Positions 15,510 to 24,133 of a stretch of DNA of 64,000 bases are shown here, piece after piece; the first letter of the stretch is position 1, and each line of letters opens with the position of its first letter. Under the pieces are notes generated by a model. It made no database searches. It was not told where the DNA came from and was given only the letters and a program-made list of their open reading frames with translations. The DNA comes from Streptomyces regalis (GTDB lineage: Bacteria > Actinomycetota > Actinomycetes > Streptomycetales > Streptomycetaceae). Both the position numbers and the translations under genes were made by a program. Location: positions 1-64,000 of the forward strand of contig NZ_LLZG01000036.1 of assembly GCF_001509475.1 (NCBI RefSeq), in the 5' to 3' direction.

Positions 15510-16445
15510 ATGCGTGTGTCCTCGTCCCGCTGTTGGGCGTTCACAGCCGGCATCTCCCTGGTCTTCCTTGCCGGTTGCGGCAGTTCGTCCGATTCCAGAG
15601 GTGAGGACGAGGCCGCGCAGCGCCCGGCCGCCTCGTCCTCGGTCCCGGTGGTGGCCTCGACGAATGTCTACGGGGACATCGCCGAGCAGATAGGCGGCGG
15701 GAAGGTCCAGGTCACTTCGATCATCAGGGATCCCGACCGGGACCCGCACTCCTACGAGGCCAACACGCAGAACCAGTTGGCGCTGTCCAAGGCGAAGGTC
15801 GTCATCGAGAACGGCGGCGGTTACGACGACTTCATCGACCGCATGCTCAAGAGCGGCGGTTCGTCCGCCGAGGTGATCAACGCGGTCGATGTCTCCGGGA
15901 AGAGCGCCCCTGCGGGCGGAGAGCTCAACGAGCACGTCTGGTACGACTTCCCCACCGTCGCCAGGCTCGCCGACCGGATAGCGGCCGCCCTGGGCAAGGC
16001 GGCACCCGACGACGCCGCCACCTTCACGAGGAACGCCGGGACGTTCAAGGCGAAGCTCAAGCCCCTGGAGACGAAGGAAGCGCAGATCAAGGCCGACCAC
16101 GGCGGTGAGCCAGTGGCCATCACCGAGCCCGTACCGCTGTACATGACCGAGGCGAGCGGACTGGTCAACAAGACACCGGAGGAGTTCAGCGAGGCGATCG
16201 AGGAAGGCGACGACGTCTCCCCGCGGAGGCTGCAGGAAACGCTGGCGCTGTTCACCGGCAAGCAGGTGAAAGCGCTGGTCTACAACGACCAGACCACCGG
16301 CCCGCAGACCGAGAAGGTCGAGCAGGCGGCCAAGGCCGCCGGGATCCCCGTCGTCCCCGTGACCGAGACTCTGCCCGAGGGCAAGGGCTACGTCGGCTGG
16401 ATGACCGCCAACGTCGACGCGCTCGCGAGCGCTCTGGGCAAGTGA
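15510..16445 (+). CDS. Metal ABC transporter substrate-binding lipoprotein (cluster A-I, Zn/Mn)
   Basis: A 311-residue lipoprotein: basic signal peptide, hydrophobic core and lipobox LAGC (Cys23). It belongs to the ZnuA/PsaA/TroA group, with metal ligands at His80 (DPHSYE), His142 (NEHVWYD), Glu206 (ITEPVPL) and Asp260 (YNDQTTG). The set His-His-Glu-Asp is that of manganese-binding PsaA; zinc-specific ZnuA/AztC proteins usually have a third His. There is no His-rich loop. Context between a zinc-efflux module and Zur-box-like sites favours zinc, but manganese is possible. The next gene overlaps its stop (GTGA), making a three-gene operon. Confidence 0.9.
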   Translation: MRVSSSRCWAFTAGISLVFLAGCGSSSDSRGEDEAAQRPAASSSVPVVASTNVYGDIAEQIGGGKVQVTSIIRDPDRDPHSYEANTQNQLALSKAKVVIENGGGYDDFIDRMLKSGGSSAEVINAVDVSGKSAPAGGELNEHVWYDFPTVARLADRIAAALGKAAPDDAATFTRNAGTFKAKLKPLETKEAQIKADHGGEPVAITEPVPLYMTEASGLVNKTPEEFSEAIEEGDDVSPRRLQETLALFTGKQVKALVYNDQTTGPQTEKVEQAAKAAGIPVVPVTETLPEGKGYVGWMTANVDALASALGK

Positions 16446-17320
16446 GGGTCGCTGTGGCGTCGTTGCCCCGCGCCAGAGAGGCCAGGATCGACGATCCTGG
16501 GGCCGACGCCGCGGTGATCAGCCTGCGCGGAGCTGCCTTGTCCTACGGCGAGCGCGTGCTGTGGCAGGAGATGGACCTCGACGTGTGGCCCGGGGAGTTC
16601 CTGGCGGTGCTCGGCCCCAACGGATCGGGCAAGACCAGCCTCGTGCGCGCCCTGCTGGGGCAACGGCGGTTGTCGGCGGGCACGTTGACGGTCCTGGGCC
16701 ACCCGCCCCACGGCGGCAGCCGGCACATCGGCTACGTCCCGCAGCAGGCGACGCTGTCCGCGCACGCCATGCTGCGGGCCCGCGACCTGGTCCGCTTCGG
16801 CATCGACGGGCACGGCTTCGGGCCCCGACTGCGGACGCGCGCGGTGCGTCGCCAAGTGGACGAAGTCCTCGAGTCGGTGGGGGCCGCCGCCTACGCGGAC
16901 GTCCCGGTCGGCCTGCTCTCCGGCGGCGAACGGCAGCGGGTACGCATCGCGCAGGCCCTGGCGACCGATCCCCGCATCCTGCTGTGCGACGAACCCTTGC
17001 TCTCCCTCGACCTGCACCACCAGCGGGCGGTCACGGAACTGGTCGATGCCCGACGCCGCTCCCACGGCACGGCGGTGGTCTTCGTGACCCACGAGATCAA
17101 CCCCGTGCTGGGCATGGTGGACCGCGTGCTGTACCTCGCCCGGGGTGGCTACCGGGTCGGGACACCCGACGAGGTGCTGACCTCCGAGTCCCTGTCGCAG
17201 CTGTACGGCACACAGGTCGATGTCATCCGCGTCCGGGACCGGATCACGGTCGTGGGGGTGCCCGACGAGGCGACGGCACCGGCGCATCACCATGAACCAC
17301 CCCGCGGAGTACTGCCATGA
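16442..17320 (+). CDS. Metal ABC transporter ATP-binding protein (ZnuC-like)
   Basis: A 292-residue ATPase with Walker A GPNGSGKTS near residue 60, signature LSGGERQRV near 160, Walker B ILLCDEPLLSLD near 180 and the switch His in VFVTHEINPVLG. Q-loop residues are in GYVPQQATLS. The tail contains a short HHH run (APAHHHEPPRG), often seen in zinc transporter subunits. It starts with GTG overlapping the binding-protein stop and ends overlapping the permease start (ATGA at 17317), so all three are translationally coupled. Confidence 0.93.
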   Translation: MRVAVASLPRAREARIDDPGADAAVISLRGAALSYGERVLWQEMDLDVWPGEFLAVLGPNGSGKTSLVRALLGQRRLSAGTLTVLGHPPHGGSRHIGYVPQQATLSAHAMLRARDLVRFGIDGHGFGPRLRTRAVRRQVDEVLESVGAAAYADVPVGLLSGGERQRVRIAQALATDPRILLCDEPLLSLDLHHQRAVTELVDARRRSHGTAVVFVTHEINPVLGMVDRVLYLARGGYRVGTPDEVLTSESLSQLYGTQVDVIRVRDRITVVGVPDEATAPAHHHEPPRGVLP

Positions 17321-18198
17321 CGATGGCCGACGGTATCTGGCAGCAGATCTTCAATTTCGACAACTACGGCGAACTGCTGGACCTGGTCCGCAACTCCCTC
17401 GTCGCCGGCGCCGCCCTCGGCCTGATCGGCGGCCTGGTGGGCGTTTTCGTGATCATGCGGGACCTACCGTTCGCGGTGCACGGGATCAGCGAGTTGTCGT
17501 TCGCGGGCGCCTCGGCCGCGCTGCTGCTGGGCGTGAACATCGTGGCCGGCTCGATCGCGGGGTCGCTGATCGCGGCCGGGGCGATCGGTCTGCTCGGCTC
17601 CCGCGCCCGGGACCGCAACTCGGTGATCGGCACGCTCATGCCGTTCGGCCTCGGACTGGGCGTGCTCTTCCTCGCGCTGTACGAGGGGCGGGCGGCGAAC
17701 AAGTTCGGCATCCTCACCGGACAGATCGTCACCGTCGACACCCCGCAGATGTCGTGGCTGCTCGGCACGTCGGCGGTGGTGCTCGTGGCGCTGGCGGTGA
17801 TGTGGCGGCCGCTCGCCTTCGCCAGCGCCGACCCGGATGTGGCCGAGGCGCGAGGTGTGCCGGTGCGGGGGTTGTCGTTCACCTTCATGCTCGTGCTCGG
17901 CCTCGCGGTTGCGCTGTCCGTGCAGATCGTCGGCGCGCTGCTGGTCCTCAGTCTGCTCGTCACGCCCGCGGCCGCCGCGGCCCGGATCACTGCCTCGCCC
18001 GTGCTGCTGCCCGTGCTGAGCGTCGTCTTCGCGATGGCCTCCATCGAGGGCGGCATCCTGCTGGCCTTGGGCAGCTCCATCCCCATCAGCCCGTACGTCA
18101 CCACGATCTCGTTCGCGATCTACCTCGTGTGCCGGCTGGTGGGTACGTACCGGACTCGGCAGTGGGGGGCCGGGAGAACGGTTCCCGAGCCCGGCTGA
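17317..18198 (+). CDS. Metal ABC transporter permease (ZnuB-like, ABC-3 family)
   Basis: A 293-residue permease with about eight or nine transmembrane segments. The opening ALGLIGGLVGVFVIMRDLPF and the GISELSFAGASAALLLG segment are typical of the ABC-3 (ZnuB/TroC/MntB) family, as is VQIVGALLVLSLLVTPAAAA near the C-terminus. It completes the importer with the two preceding genes. After it comes a 130-bp gap that carries a Zur-box-like site and a possible TetR operator in front of the next operon. Confidence 0.93.
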   Translation: MTMADGIWQQIFNFDNYGELLDLVRNSLVAGAALGLIGGLVGVFVIMRDLPFAVHGISELSFAGASAALLLGVNIVAGSIAGSLIAAGAIGLLGSRARDRNSVIGTLMPFGLGLGVLFLALYEGRAANKFGILTGQIVTVDTPQMSWLLGTSAVVLVALAVMWRPLAFASADPDVAEARGVPVRGLSFTFMLVLGLAVALSVQIVGALLVLSLLVTPAAAAARITASPVLLPVLSVVFAMASIEGGILLALGSSIPISPYVTTISFAIYLVCRLVGTYRTRQWGAGRTVPEPG

Positions 18199-18224
18199 CG
18201 CTCAGGCGGACCACCCGCGCTTAT

Positions 18225-18239
18225 TGAAAACGATTTTCG
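18225..18239. promoter_or_regulatory. Zur box in the promoter of the Opp/Dpp-type transporter operon
   Basis: TGAAAACGATTTTCG differs from the Streptomyces Zur consensus TGAAAATGATTTTCA at two positions and contains the perfect palindrome GAAAA-CGA-TTTTC (18226-18238). It overlaps a good -35 box, TTGAAA (18224-18229), which is followed 17 bp later by TACTGT (18247-18252) as -10. Zinc-bound Zur would block RNA polymerase here. Confidence 0.8.
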
Positions 18240-18252
18240 AGACCGGTACTGT

Positions 18253-18267
18253 GTGTACGTCGTATAC
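18253..18267. promoter_or_regulatory. Putative TetR operator just downstream of the -10 box
   Basis: GTGTACGTCGTATAC matches GTATACGCCGTATAC at 24096-24110 at 13 of 15 positions. It begins at the base after the -10 hexamer, a usual position for a repressor site. The candidate binder is the TetR protein encoded at 23373-24038, the last gene of this operon. Confidence 0.65.
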
Positions 18268-18328
18268 CTCGGGCATCCGGTCGTTCGGCTGCCCGGGTCC
18301 GGTGTGTGCAAGGGGAGAGGGAACCGGC

Positions 18329-19900
18329 GTGATAGGTCGGCGTGCCGCGCTGCGCGGTGTCGCGGGAGGGGCGGCTGCGGTCGCCGTCGGCGGAGTGCTG
18401 GCGGGCTGCGGAAACGGGAGCGGGAAGGAACAGCCCGCCGGCGCCGAGCCGTCCGTCGCCCCGCGCAGGGGCGGGAAGCTGCGGGCGGCGTTCATCGGGG
18501 GAAGCGCGGAGTCCACCGACCCCACGCTCGCCGCCGGGGTCGGTATCGACTACGTGCGCGCCCGGGTCGTCTGGGACAGCCTCGGTGAGCTGGACGGCGG
18601 CAAGCCCGTCTGGCGGCTGGCGGAGACCGTCGAACCCAACTCCGACGCGACGAAGTGGACCGTACGGGTCAGGAAGGGCGTCACCTTCAGCGACGGACGC
18701 CAACTCACCGCCCACGACGTGCTGTTCAGTCTGCGCACGCTCGTCGAGAAGCGGAGCCCGCAGGGCGGCTTCGCCACTCACCTCGACCTCAAGAACGCGC
18801 GCGCCCGCGACGCGCGGACCGTCGAACTGCCCCTCACCATGGCCGACGGGTTCTTCGATCTCGCCCTCGCTCATTCGATGTTCGTGTTCCCGGACGGCAC
18901 CAAGAACCTCGCCAAGGCCGTGGGCAGCGGGCCGTACGTGCTCAAGCAGTGGCAGGCCGGGCGCAGCAGCGTGCTGGTCCCGCGCAAGGACTACTGGGAC
19001 GCGGCGGGCGGCGGCCCGTACCTGGACGAGCTCGAGCTGATCTCCGTCACCGACGCGGCCGCCCGGCTCAGCGGCCTGAAGTCGGGCCAGTTCGAGTACG
19101 CCGGCGGGCTCGCCCTCACCGCCGTACGCACCGAACGCGGCAACAGCGCCCTGCGCATCGAGACGCCGCCCAAGGACCTGTGGGTCGACCTCAACCTCCC
19201 CATGAACCTGGGGCTGAAGCCCTTCACGGACGCACGCGTCGTCCGCGCCGTGAAGCTCGCGCTCGACCGCGAGTCCCTGGTGCGCACCGTGACCCTCGGT
19301 CAGGGCGAGGTCGGTAACGACCTGGTGGGCGCGCACCAGCCGTACTACGACAGTGACATCGCGCAGACCGAGTACGACCCCGAGCAGGCCAAGAAGCTTC
19401 TCGCCCAGGCCGGCCAGGAAGGGCTCTCCGTACGGATCCGCACCTCCGACTACGACTACGGCACCGAGGAGAGCGCCACCGCGATGGTGCCGATGCTGGC
19501 GAAGGCCGGGATCAAGGCGACGCTCGACAAGGTGCCCGCCGCTGACTACTACAGCGACTTCAAGACCATCCTCAGCACGCCCGTCCAGACCGCCGCCTAC
19601 CACCCCAATCCGCTGCCGCTGGCGATCCGCACGTACTACGGCTCGACGGCCTCCTTCCCGCTCACCGGAACCAAGGGCGCGGCAGAACTCGACCCGCTGA
19701 TCGCCGCCATGAACCGCGCCACGCGGGAGGCGGATCGCCGGGCGCGCGTGACGGACCTCCTGCGGCATCTCCATGAGCATGGCGGGGACGCGTTGTTCGC
19801 GCGGGTGCCCACGGTGTCCGGCTCGGCCGCGAAGGCGCACGGGGTGAAGTCGCGCGGCTACGCGGACTTTCCCAGTCTGCGGGACGCGTTCGTCGAATGA
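18329..19900 (+). CDS. Opp/Dpp/Nik-family substrate-binding lipoprotein (SBP_bac_5)
   Basis: A 523-residue family-5 solute-binding protein. The GTG at 18329 follows an AGGGGAGAGG ribosome site and gives a signal peptide with a twin-arginine start (MIGRRAALRG) and lipobox LAGC, so it is probably Tat-exported and lipidated; an upstream ATG at 18224 would lie inside the promoter. Family marks include VRKGVTFSDGRQLTAHDVLFS and GSGPYVLKQW. Such proteins bind peptides, nickel chelates or opine metallophores (CntA). Because the promoter has a Zur-box-like site and a metallophore cluster is downstream, a zinc-metallophore complex is the suggested ligand. Three coupled genes follow. Confidence 0.88.
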   Translation: MIGRRAALRGVAGGAAAVAVGGVLAGCGNGSGKEQPAGAEPSVAPRRGGKLRAAFIGGSAESTDPTLAAGVGIDYVRARVVWDSLGELDGGKPVWRLAETVEPNSDATKWTVRVRKGVTFSDGRQLTAHDVLFSLRTLVEKRSPQGGFATHLDLKNARARDARTVELPLTMADGFFDLALAHSMFVFPDGTKNLAKAVGSGPYVLKQWQAGRSSVLVPRKDYWDAAGGGPYLDELELISVTDAAARLSGLKSGQFEYAGGLALTAVRTERGNSALRIETPPKDLWVDLNLPMNLGLKPFTDARVVRAVKLALDRESLVRTVTLGQGEVGNDLVGAHQPYYDSDIAQTEYDPEQAKKLLAQAGQEGLSVRIRTSDYDYGTEESATAMVPMLAKAGIKATLDKVPAADYYSDFKTILSTPVQTAAYHPNPLPLAIRTYYGSTASFPLTGTKGAAELDPLIAAMNRATREADRRARVTDLLRHLHEHGGDALFARVPTVSGSAAKAHGVKSRGYADFPSLRDAFVE

Positions 19901-20877
19901 GCTCGTCGCAGTCGCGAGTCCGGCGCCCGCGGTCTCGCTTGTGGCCGGCGCGGAGCGCAGGCGCGCTGCTCGTGCTGTTCGCCGTGTCCGTGCTGGTGTT
20001 CGCCGCCACCGAGGCCGCCCCCGGCGACGCGGCCACTGCCCGGCTGGGCCCGCAGGCCCCCGCGGACGCCGTCGCGGCGCTGCGGGACCGGCTGGGGCTG
20101 GACCGGCCCGCGCCGCTGCGGTACCTCGACTGGTTCGGGCACGCCGTGCGGGGTGACTTCGGTGCCAGTTACGCGAGCGGGCGGCCGGTCGGCGAGGTGA
20201 TCGCCGACCGGTTCGGTAACTCCCTGGTGCTGGGGCTCGCCGCCACGGCCGTGCTGGTGCCGCTCGCCGTGGGACTGGGGCTGTGGGCGGGGCTGCGGGC
20301 CGGGCGGCGTGGTGACCGGCTCGTCTCCGGCACGGCTCTCGGGCTGGCCGCCGTACCGGAGTTCGTCACGGGCGCTCTGCTGATGGCGGTGTTCGCGGCC
20401 GGTCTCGGCTGGCTGCCCGCCGTGTCCCTGCTCGGTGCCGGGCAGGGTCCGCTCGACGAACCGTCCGTGCTGGTCCTGCCCGTGATCACCCTCGTCTCGG
20501 TGTGTCTCGCCCAGAACCTTCGGCTGGTGCGGGCGGGCGTGGCCGAGGCCGCGCGCTCCCCGGCGGTGGAGGCCGCGCGACTGAACGGGGTGCCCGAGAG
20601 CCGGGTCGCCCTGCGCTACGTCCTGCCCGCCGGGCTCGGCCCCGCCGTCCCGATGCTCGCCCGTTCCGTCGCCTACCTGCTGGGCGGGGCGCTCGTCGCG
20701 GAGTCCCTGTTCGGCTACCCGGGCATCGCCGCGCTCCTGGTGGACGCCACGGCGGCCCGGGACGTCCCGGTGGTGCAGGCGGTGGCCCTGCTCGGCGCGG
20801 CCGTCGCGGTGGCCGCCAACCTCTTCGCCGACCTGGCCGTACCGCTCCTCGATCCCGTGCAGAGGCGCCCGCGATGA
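19897..20877 (+). CDS. DppB/NikB-type ABC permease
   Basis: A 326-residue membrane protein with six transmembrane segments. The N-terminal block VLVFAATEAAPGDAATARLG and ALRDRLGLDRPAPLRYLDWF is the usual DppB/OppB opening, and the EAA loop reads EAARLNGVPESRVALRYVLPAGLGP. The start ATG overlaps the binding-protein stop (ATGA at 19897), and its stop overlaps the start of the fused permease-ATPase gene (ATGA at 20874). It should pair with the permease half of that fusion. Confidence 0.92.
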   Translation: MSSSQSRVRRPRSRLWPARSAGALLVLFAVSVLVFAATEAAPGDAATARLGPQAPADAVAALRDRLGLDRPAPLRYLDWFGHAVRGDFGASYASGRPVGEVIADRFGNSLVLGLAATAVLVPLAVGLGLWAGLRAGRRGDRLVSGTALGLAAVPEFVTGALLMAVFAAGLGWLPAVSLLGAGQGPLDEPSVLVLPVITLVSVCLAQNLRLVRAGVAEAARSPAVEAARLNGVPESRVALRYVLPAGLGPAVPMLARSVAYLLGGALVAESLFGYPGIAALLVDATAARDVPVVQAVALLGAAVAVAANLFADLAVPLLDPVQRRPR

Positions 20878-23357
20878 CCCTGATCTCCGAACGTCCGCCG
20901 ACCCTGGCGGCCCCCGAGGCCGACGGGCCGGCACGGCGGCGATGGCGTGGACGAGCCGCGCTGGCCGTCCTGCTGCTCGTCGCCGCCGTCGCCCTGCTCG
21001 GACCACTGTTCGCGCCGTACCCCGTGACCGAGCCCCTGGACATCCCGTACGCGCCCGGCAGCCGCCAAGCCCCCCTCGGAACCGACCGGTTGGGCTCCGA
21101 CGTGCTCAGCCGGGTGCTGTCCGGCGGCCGCTCCCTGCTGCTGAACGGGCTCCTGGTCACGGCCGCGGTCTGCGCCCTGGGCGCGGTCGCCGGGATGACC
21201 GCCGCCTACCGCAAGGGATGGACCGACACCCTGATCCTGCGCCTGGCCGACGTCCTGCTCGGGCTGCCCGCCTTCCTGCTGCTGAGCGTGGTGGTCGTGG
21301 CCACCGGGCGCGGCACGGCGGGCGTCGCACTCGCGGCCGGGCTCGTCCTGCTGCCGGAGAGCATCCGCGTGGTCCGGGCCGCGACCCTGCGCATCCTCTC
21401 CCAGGACTATGTGGAGGTCGCCGTCGCCCGCGGCGAGCGCACGGCGAACGTGCTGGGGCGCGAGGTGCTGCCCAACCTCGCTCCGGTGCTCGCGGCCGAC
21501 GCAGGGGTGCGTTTCCTGGGCGCGGTGACGGTCGTCGCCACCGCTGCCTTCCTCGGATACGGTGCCCAACCGCCCGCCGCCGACTGGGGGTTGATGGTCC
21601 TCGAGAACCGCGACGGCCTCACCCTTCAGCCCCTCGCGGTCCTCGCGCCCGCGGTCCTGCTCCTCGTCCTCCTGCTCGCCACGAACCTGCTGCTCGACGT
21701 CGCGTTCCCCGGACCGGAGGCGAGGGTCGTCGGCCGTCGGCGCAAGGTCGCGCAGGGTGTTTCTGAGGTGTCGGGGGCTCTGCTGTCCGTGCGCGGGTTG
21801 CGTGTCGAGCGCGGCGAAGGACACACGGTGCTGGACGCTGTGGACCTCGACCTCGCGCCCGGTGAACTCCTCGCCGTCGTGGGGGAGTCGGGCAGCGGCA
21901 AGACCACGCTCGTCCTCGCGGCACTGGGGCATGTCGCGCCGGGGCTGCGGCACACGGGCGGCGCCGTACGGCTCGACGGTCATGACCCCATGACGCTGGA
22001 CGAGCGTCGGCTACGGCGGCTGCGCGCATCCGTGTGCGGGTACGTCGCCCAGGATCCGCGCACCGCGCTCGCCCCGCATCTGCGGGTCGGCACCCAGATC
22101 AGCGAGGTGATGCGGGCTCGCCAAGTACCAAGGGAGCAGTGGCCGGAGCGGATCGAGCGGGCGCTGCGGCTCGCGGGGCTCGACCGGCCGCAGGAGGTCG
22201 CCCACCGCCTGCCGCATCAGCTGTCGGGAGGCCAGCGTCAGCGGGCCGCGCTGGCGGTGACCCTCGCCGCCGAACCCCGGCTGCTGGTCCTCGACGAACC
22301 GACCAGCGCCCTCGACACCGTCACCGCCGCCGCGTTCCTCGCCGACCTGACCCGGCTGCGGCGCGAGACGGACACGGCGGTCCTGCTCGTCTCGCACGAC
22401 CTCGCGTCGGTCGCCTCCGTGGCCGGCCGGGTGGCCGTCATGGACGGCGGGCGGATCGTCGAACTCGGGCCCGCAGAAGCCGTGTTGACCGATCCGGTGA
22501 GTGAACGCGGGAGAGCGCTGGTCGCGGCCGCCCGCCCCGGAGCCCTCGCGTCGGCCGGCCCGGATGAACCCGAGGGCGAGGGCGCCCTGTTGCGCGCGTC
22601 CGAGATCGCACTCGCCCGGGAAAAGCCGGTGCTCGAGGGGGTGTCCCTCGCCCTCGGCCCAGGAGACTGCCTGTCCGTGGTCGGCCCCTCCGGCTGCGGC
22701 AAGACGACCCTGCTGCGCTGTCTCGCCGGACTCGACACCCCCACGCGAGGCGAGATACGCCTGCATGGCGAGGAGCTGGCCCGCGACGTGCGCGACCGTG
22801 AACCCGGGCAGCGCCGCCGAGTGCAGCTCGTCCCCCAGGACCCGTACGCCTCGCTCAACCCGCGCCACACCGTGGCCGCGATCGTCGGCCGCCCGCTCGT
22901 GTTCCGCCCTGACATACCGGCGGCGCGGCAACCGGCGGAAGTGGACCGGCTGCTCGCGCAGGTGGGCCTGGATCCGCAGCTGGGCGGACGGCTCCCCGGA
23001 GCCCTGTCGGGCGGGCAGCGGCAGCGGGTGGCCCTGGCGCGAGCGCTGGCCGCGGGCCCGGAGGTGCTGCTCTGCGACGAAGTGACCAGCGCCCTGGATC
23101 CGTCGGTGGCGGCCGCGGTCACCGAGCTGATCGCAGGTTTGCGGGCGGAGTTGGGGATCGCCGTCGTCATGGTCACGCACGACCTGTCGGTCGCCGCCCG
23201 CCTCGGCGGCCGGGTGGCGGTCCTGCACGACGGCCGGATCCGTGAGACGGGGCCGGCGGCCCGGGTGCTGAGCCGGCCCGAGCACGACGTGACCCGCGCC
23301 CTGGTGGCGGCGCTGCCGCACCGGACGCGGCCCGCCGGAGAGGACGTGACACGGTGA
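20874..23357 (+). CDS. DppC-DppD-DppF fusion: ABC permease plus two ATPase domains
   Basis: An uninterrupted 827-residue protein. Residues 1-290 form a DppC-type permease with the inner segment LGTDRLGSDVLSRVLSGGRS and the EAA-like loop VEVAVARGERTANVLGREVL. After a short linker (VVGRRRKVAQGVSEV), ATPase 1 begins near 300, with Walker A GESGSGKTT near 336 and signature LSGGQRQRA near 449. ATPase 2 begins near 575, with Walker A GPSGCGKTT near 604 and signature LSGGQRQRV near 711. All Walker B motifs (LLVLDEPTSALD, VLLCDEVTSALD) are intact. In most Opp/Dpp/Nik systems these are three polypeptides; here a functional transporter would need only this protein, the DppB-type permease and the binding protein. 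Both ATPase domains look catalytically competent. Confidence 0.9.
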   Translation: MTLISERPPTLAAPEADGPARRRWRGRAALAVLLLVAAVALLGPLFAPYPVTEPLDIPYAPGSRQAPLGTDRLGSDVLSRVLSGGRSLLLNGLLVTAAVCALGAVAGMTAAYRKGWTDTLILRLADVLLGLPAFLLLSVVVVATGRGTAGVALAAGLVLLPESIRVVRAATLRILSQDYVEVAVARGERTANVLGREVLPNLAPVLAADAGVRFLGAVTVVATAAFLGYGAQPPAADWGLMVLENRDGLTLQPLAVLAPAVLLLVLLLATNLLLDVAFPGPEARVVGRRRKVAQGVSEVSGALLSVRGLRVERGEGHTVLDAVDLDLAPGELLAVVGESGSGKTTLVLAALGHVAPGLRHTGGAVRLDGHDPMTLDERRLRRLRASVCGYVAQDPRTALAPHLRVGTQISEVMRARQVPREQWPERIERALRLAGLDRPQEVAHRLPHQLSGGQRQRAALAVTLAAEPRLLVLDEPTSALDTVTAAAFLADLTRLRRETDTAVLLVSHDLASVASVAGRVAVMDGGRIVELGPAEAVLTDPVSERGRALVAAARPGALASAGPDEPEGEGALLRASEIALAREKPVLEGVSLALGPGDCLSVVGPSGCGKTTLLRCLAGLDTPTRGEIRLHGEELARDVRDREPGQRRRVQLVPQDPYASLNPRHTVAAIVGRPLVFRPDIPAARQPAEVDRLLAQVGLDPQLGGRLPGALSGGQRQRVALARALAAGPEVLLCDEVTSALDPSVAAAVTELIAGLRAELGIAVVMVTHDLSVAARLGGRVAVLHDGRIRETGPAARVLSRPEHDVTRALVAALPHRTRPAGEDVTR

Positions 23358-23372
23358 CCTTAAGGTGGCGGT

Positions 23373-24038
23373 ATGCCGAGCTCGACGACCGACAGCGACG
23401 GAACGCGCCCCGGGACCGGCAAGCGCCGCGCCCCGCTGAACCGGGCGACCGTCGTGGCCGCCGGGCGGCGGGTGGCCCGCGACGAGGGGCTGTCGGCGGT
23501 CACGCTGCGCCGTGTCGCGGCGGAACTCGGCGTGACGGCCATGGCGTTGTACCGGCACGTGGGCGACAAGCGCGAGCTGCTGGTCGCGATGCTGGACGAC
23601 GTGGCCGAGCAACTGGTGCTCCCGGACAGCGACGGGGCGCCCTCGGACCGGCTGGTCCTGGCCTTCCGTGTGCTGCACGACCACTTGACGGCCGAGCCGT
23701 GGGTGGCCGAAGTCCTGAAGGCCGGCGAGCTGTTCGGGCCGCGCGCCTCCCGGTTCGTCGAGCATGTGCTGGCGCTCCTGGAGGAGGCCGGGCTCACCGA
23801 GGAGGAGGCGGCCGACGCCTACTGGGCGCTGTGGTGGTACACCTTCGGGCACCTGTCGTACCTGCCCGCGCTGCGGCCAGAGGGCCGCCCCGCCCGGCAT
23901 GAGCTGATGACCCGAGTCCGTATGACCGACCATCCCCGGCTGGCCCGGATGCTGGCCCGCCCGCCGCGCCAGGCGGAGGCGGAGGACGCGTTCGTGCCCG
24001 GCCTGAGGGCCCTTCTACGGGGCTTGCTGCCCGACTGA
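23373..24038 (+). CDS. TetR-family repressor, candidate coordinator of the importer and MFS/ABC operons
   Basis: A 221-residue regulator with an N-terminal TetR helix-turn-helix (RATVVAAGRRVARDEG, LRRVAAELGVTAMALYRHVGDKRELL) and a TetR_C-type ligand domain containing EEAADAYWALWWYTFGHLSYL. The gene starts 15 bp after the fusion-transporter stop, so it is probably co-transcribed with the importer. Near-identical 15-bp palindromes lie in the importer promoter (18253-18267) and 23 bp in front of the next operon (24096-24110), making these its likely targets. The ligand is unknown; the metallophore, its precursor or its metal complex are reasonable guesses. Confidence 0.88.
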   Translation: MPSSTTDSDGTRPGTGKRRAPLNRATVVAAGRRVARDEGLSAVTLRRVAAELGVTAMALYRHVGDKRELLVAMLDDVAEQLVLPDSDGAPSDRLVLAFRVLHDHLTAEPWVAEVLKAGELFGPRASRFVEHVLALLEEAGLTEEEAADAYWALWWYTFGHLSYLPALRPEGRPARHELMTRVRMTDHPRLARMLARPPRQAEAEDAFVPGLRALLRGLLPD

Positions 24039-24095
24039 GGCTCGAGGGGCACGTACTTCGCACGCGGTGCCTCGTCGGTCTCCGTCCGCCCACAT

Positions 24096-24110
24096 GTATA
24101 CGCCGTATAC
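24096..24110. promoter_or_regulatory. Palindromic TetR operator upstream of the MFS-MT-ABC operon
   Basis: GTATACGCCGTATAC is a perfect inverted repeat (GTATAC-GCC-GTATAC) located 23 bp before the exporter start codon and 58 bp after the tetR stop. It pairs in sequence with 18253-18267. Confidence 0.72.
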
Positions 24111-24133
24111 CCATGTCTACAAGGGGTTTGCCC

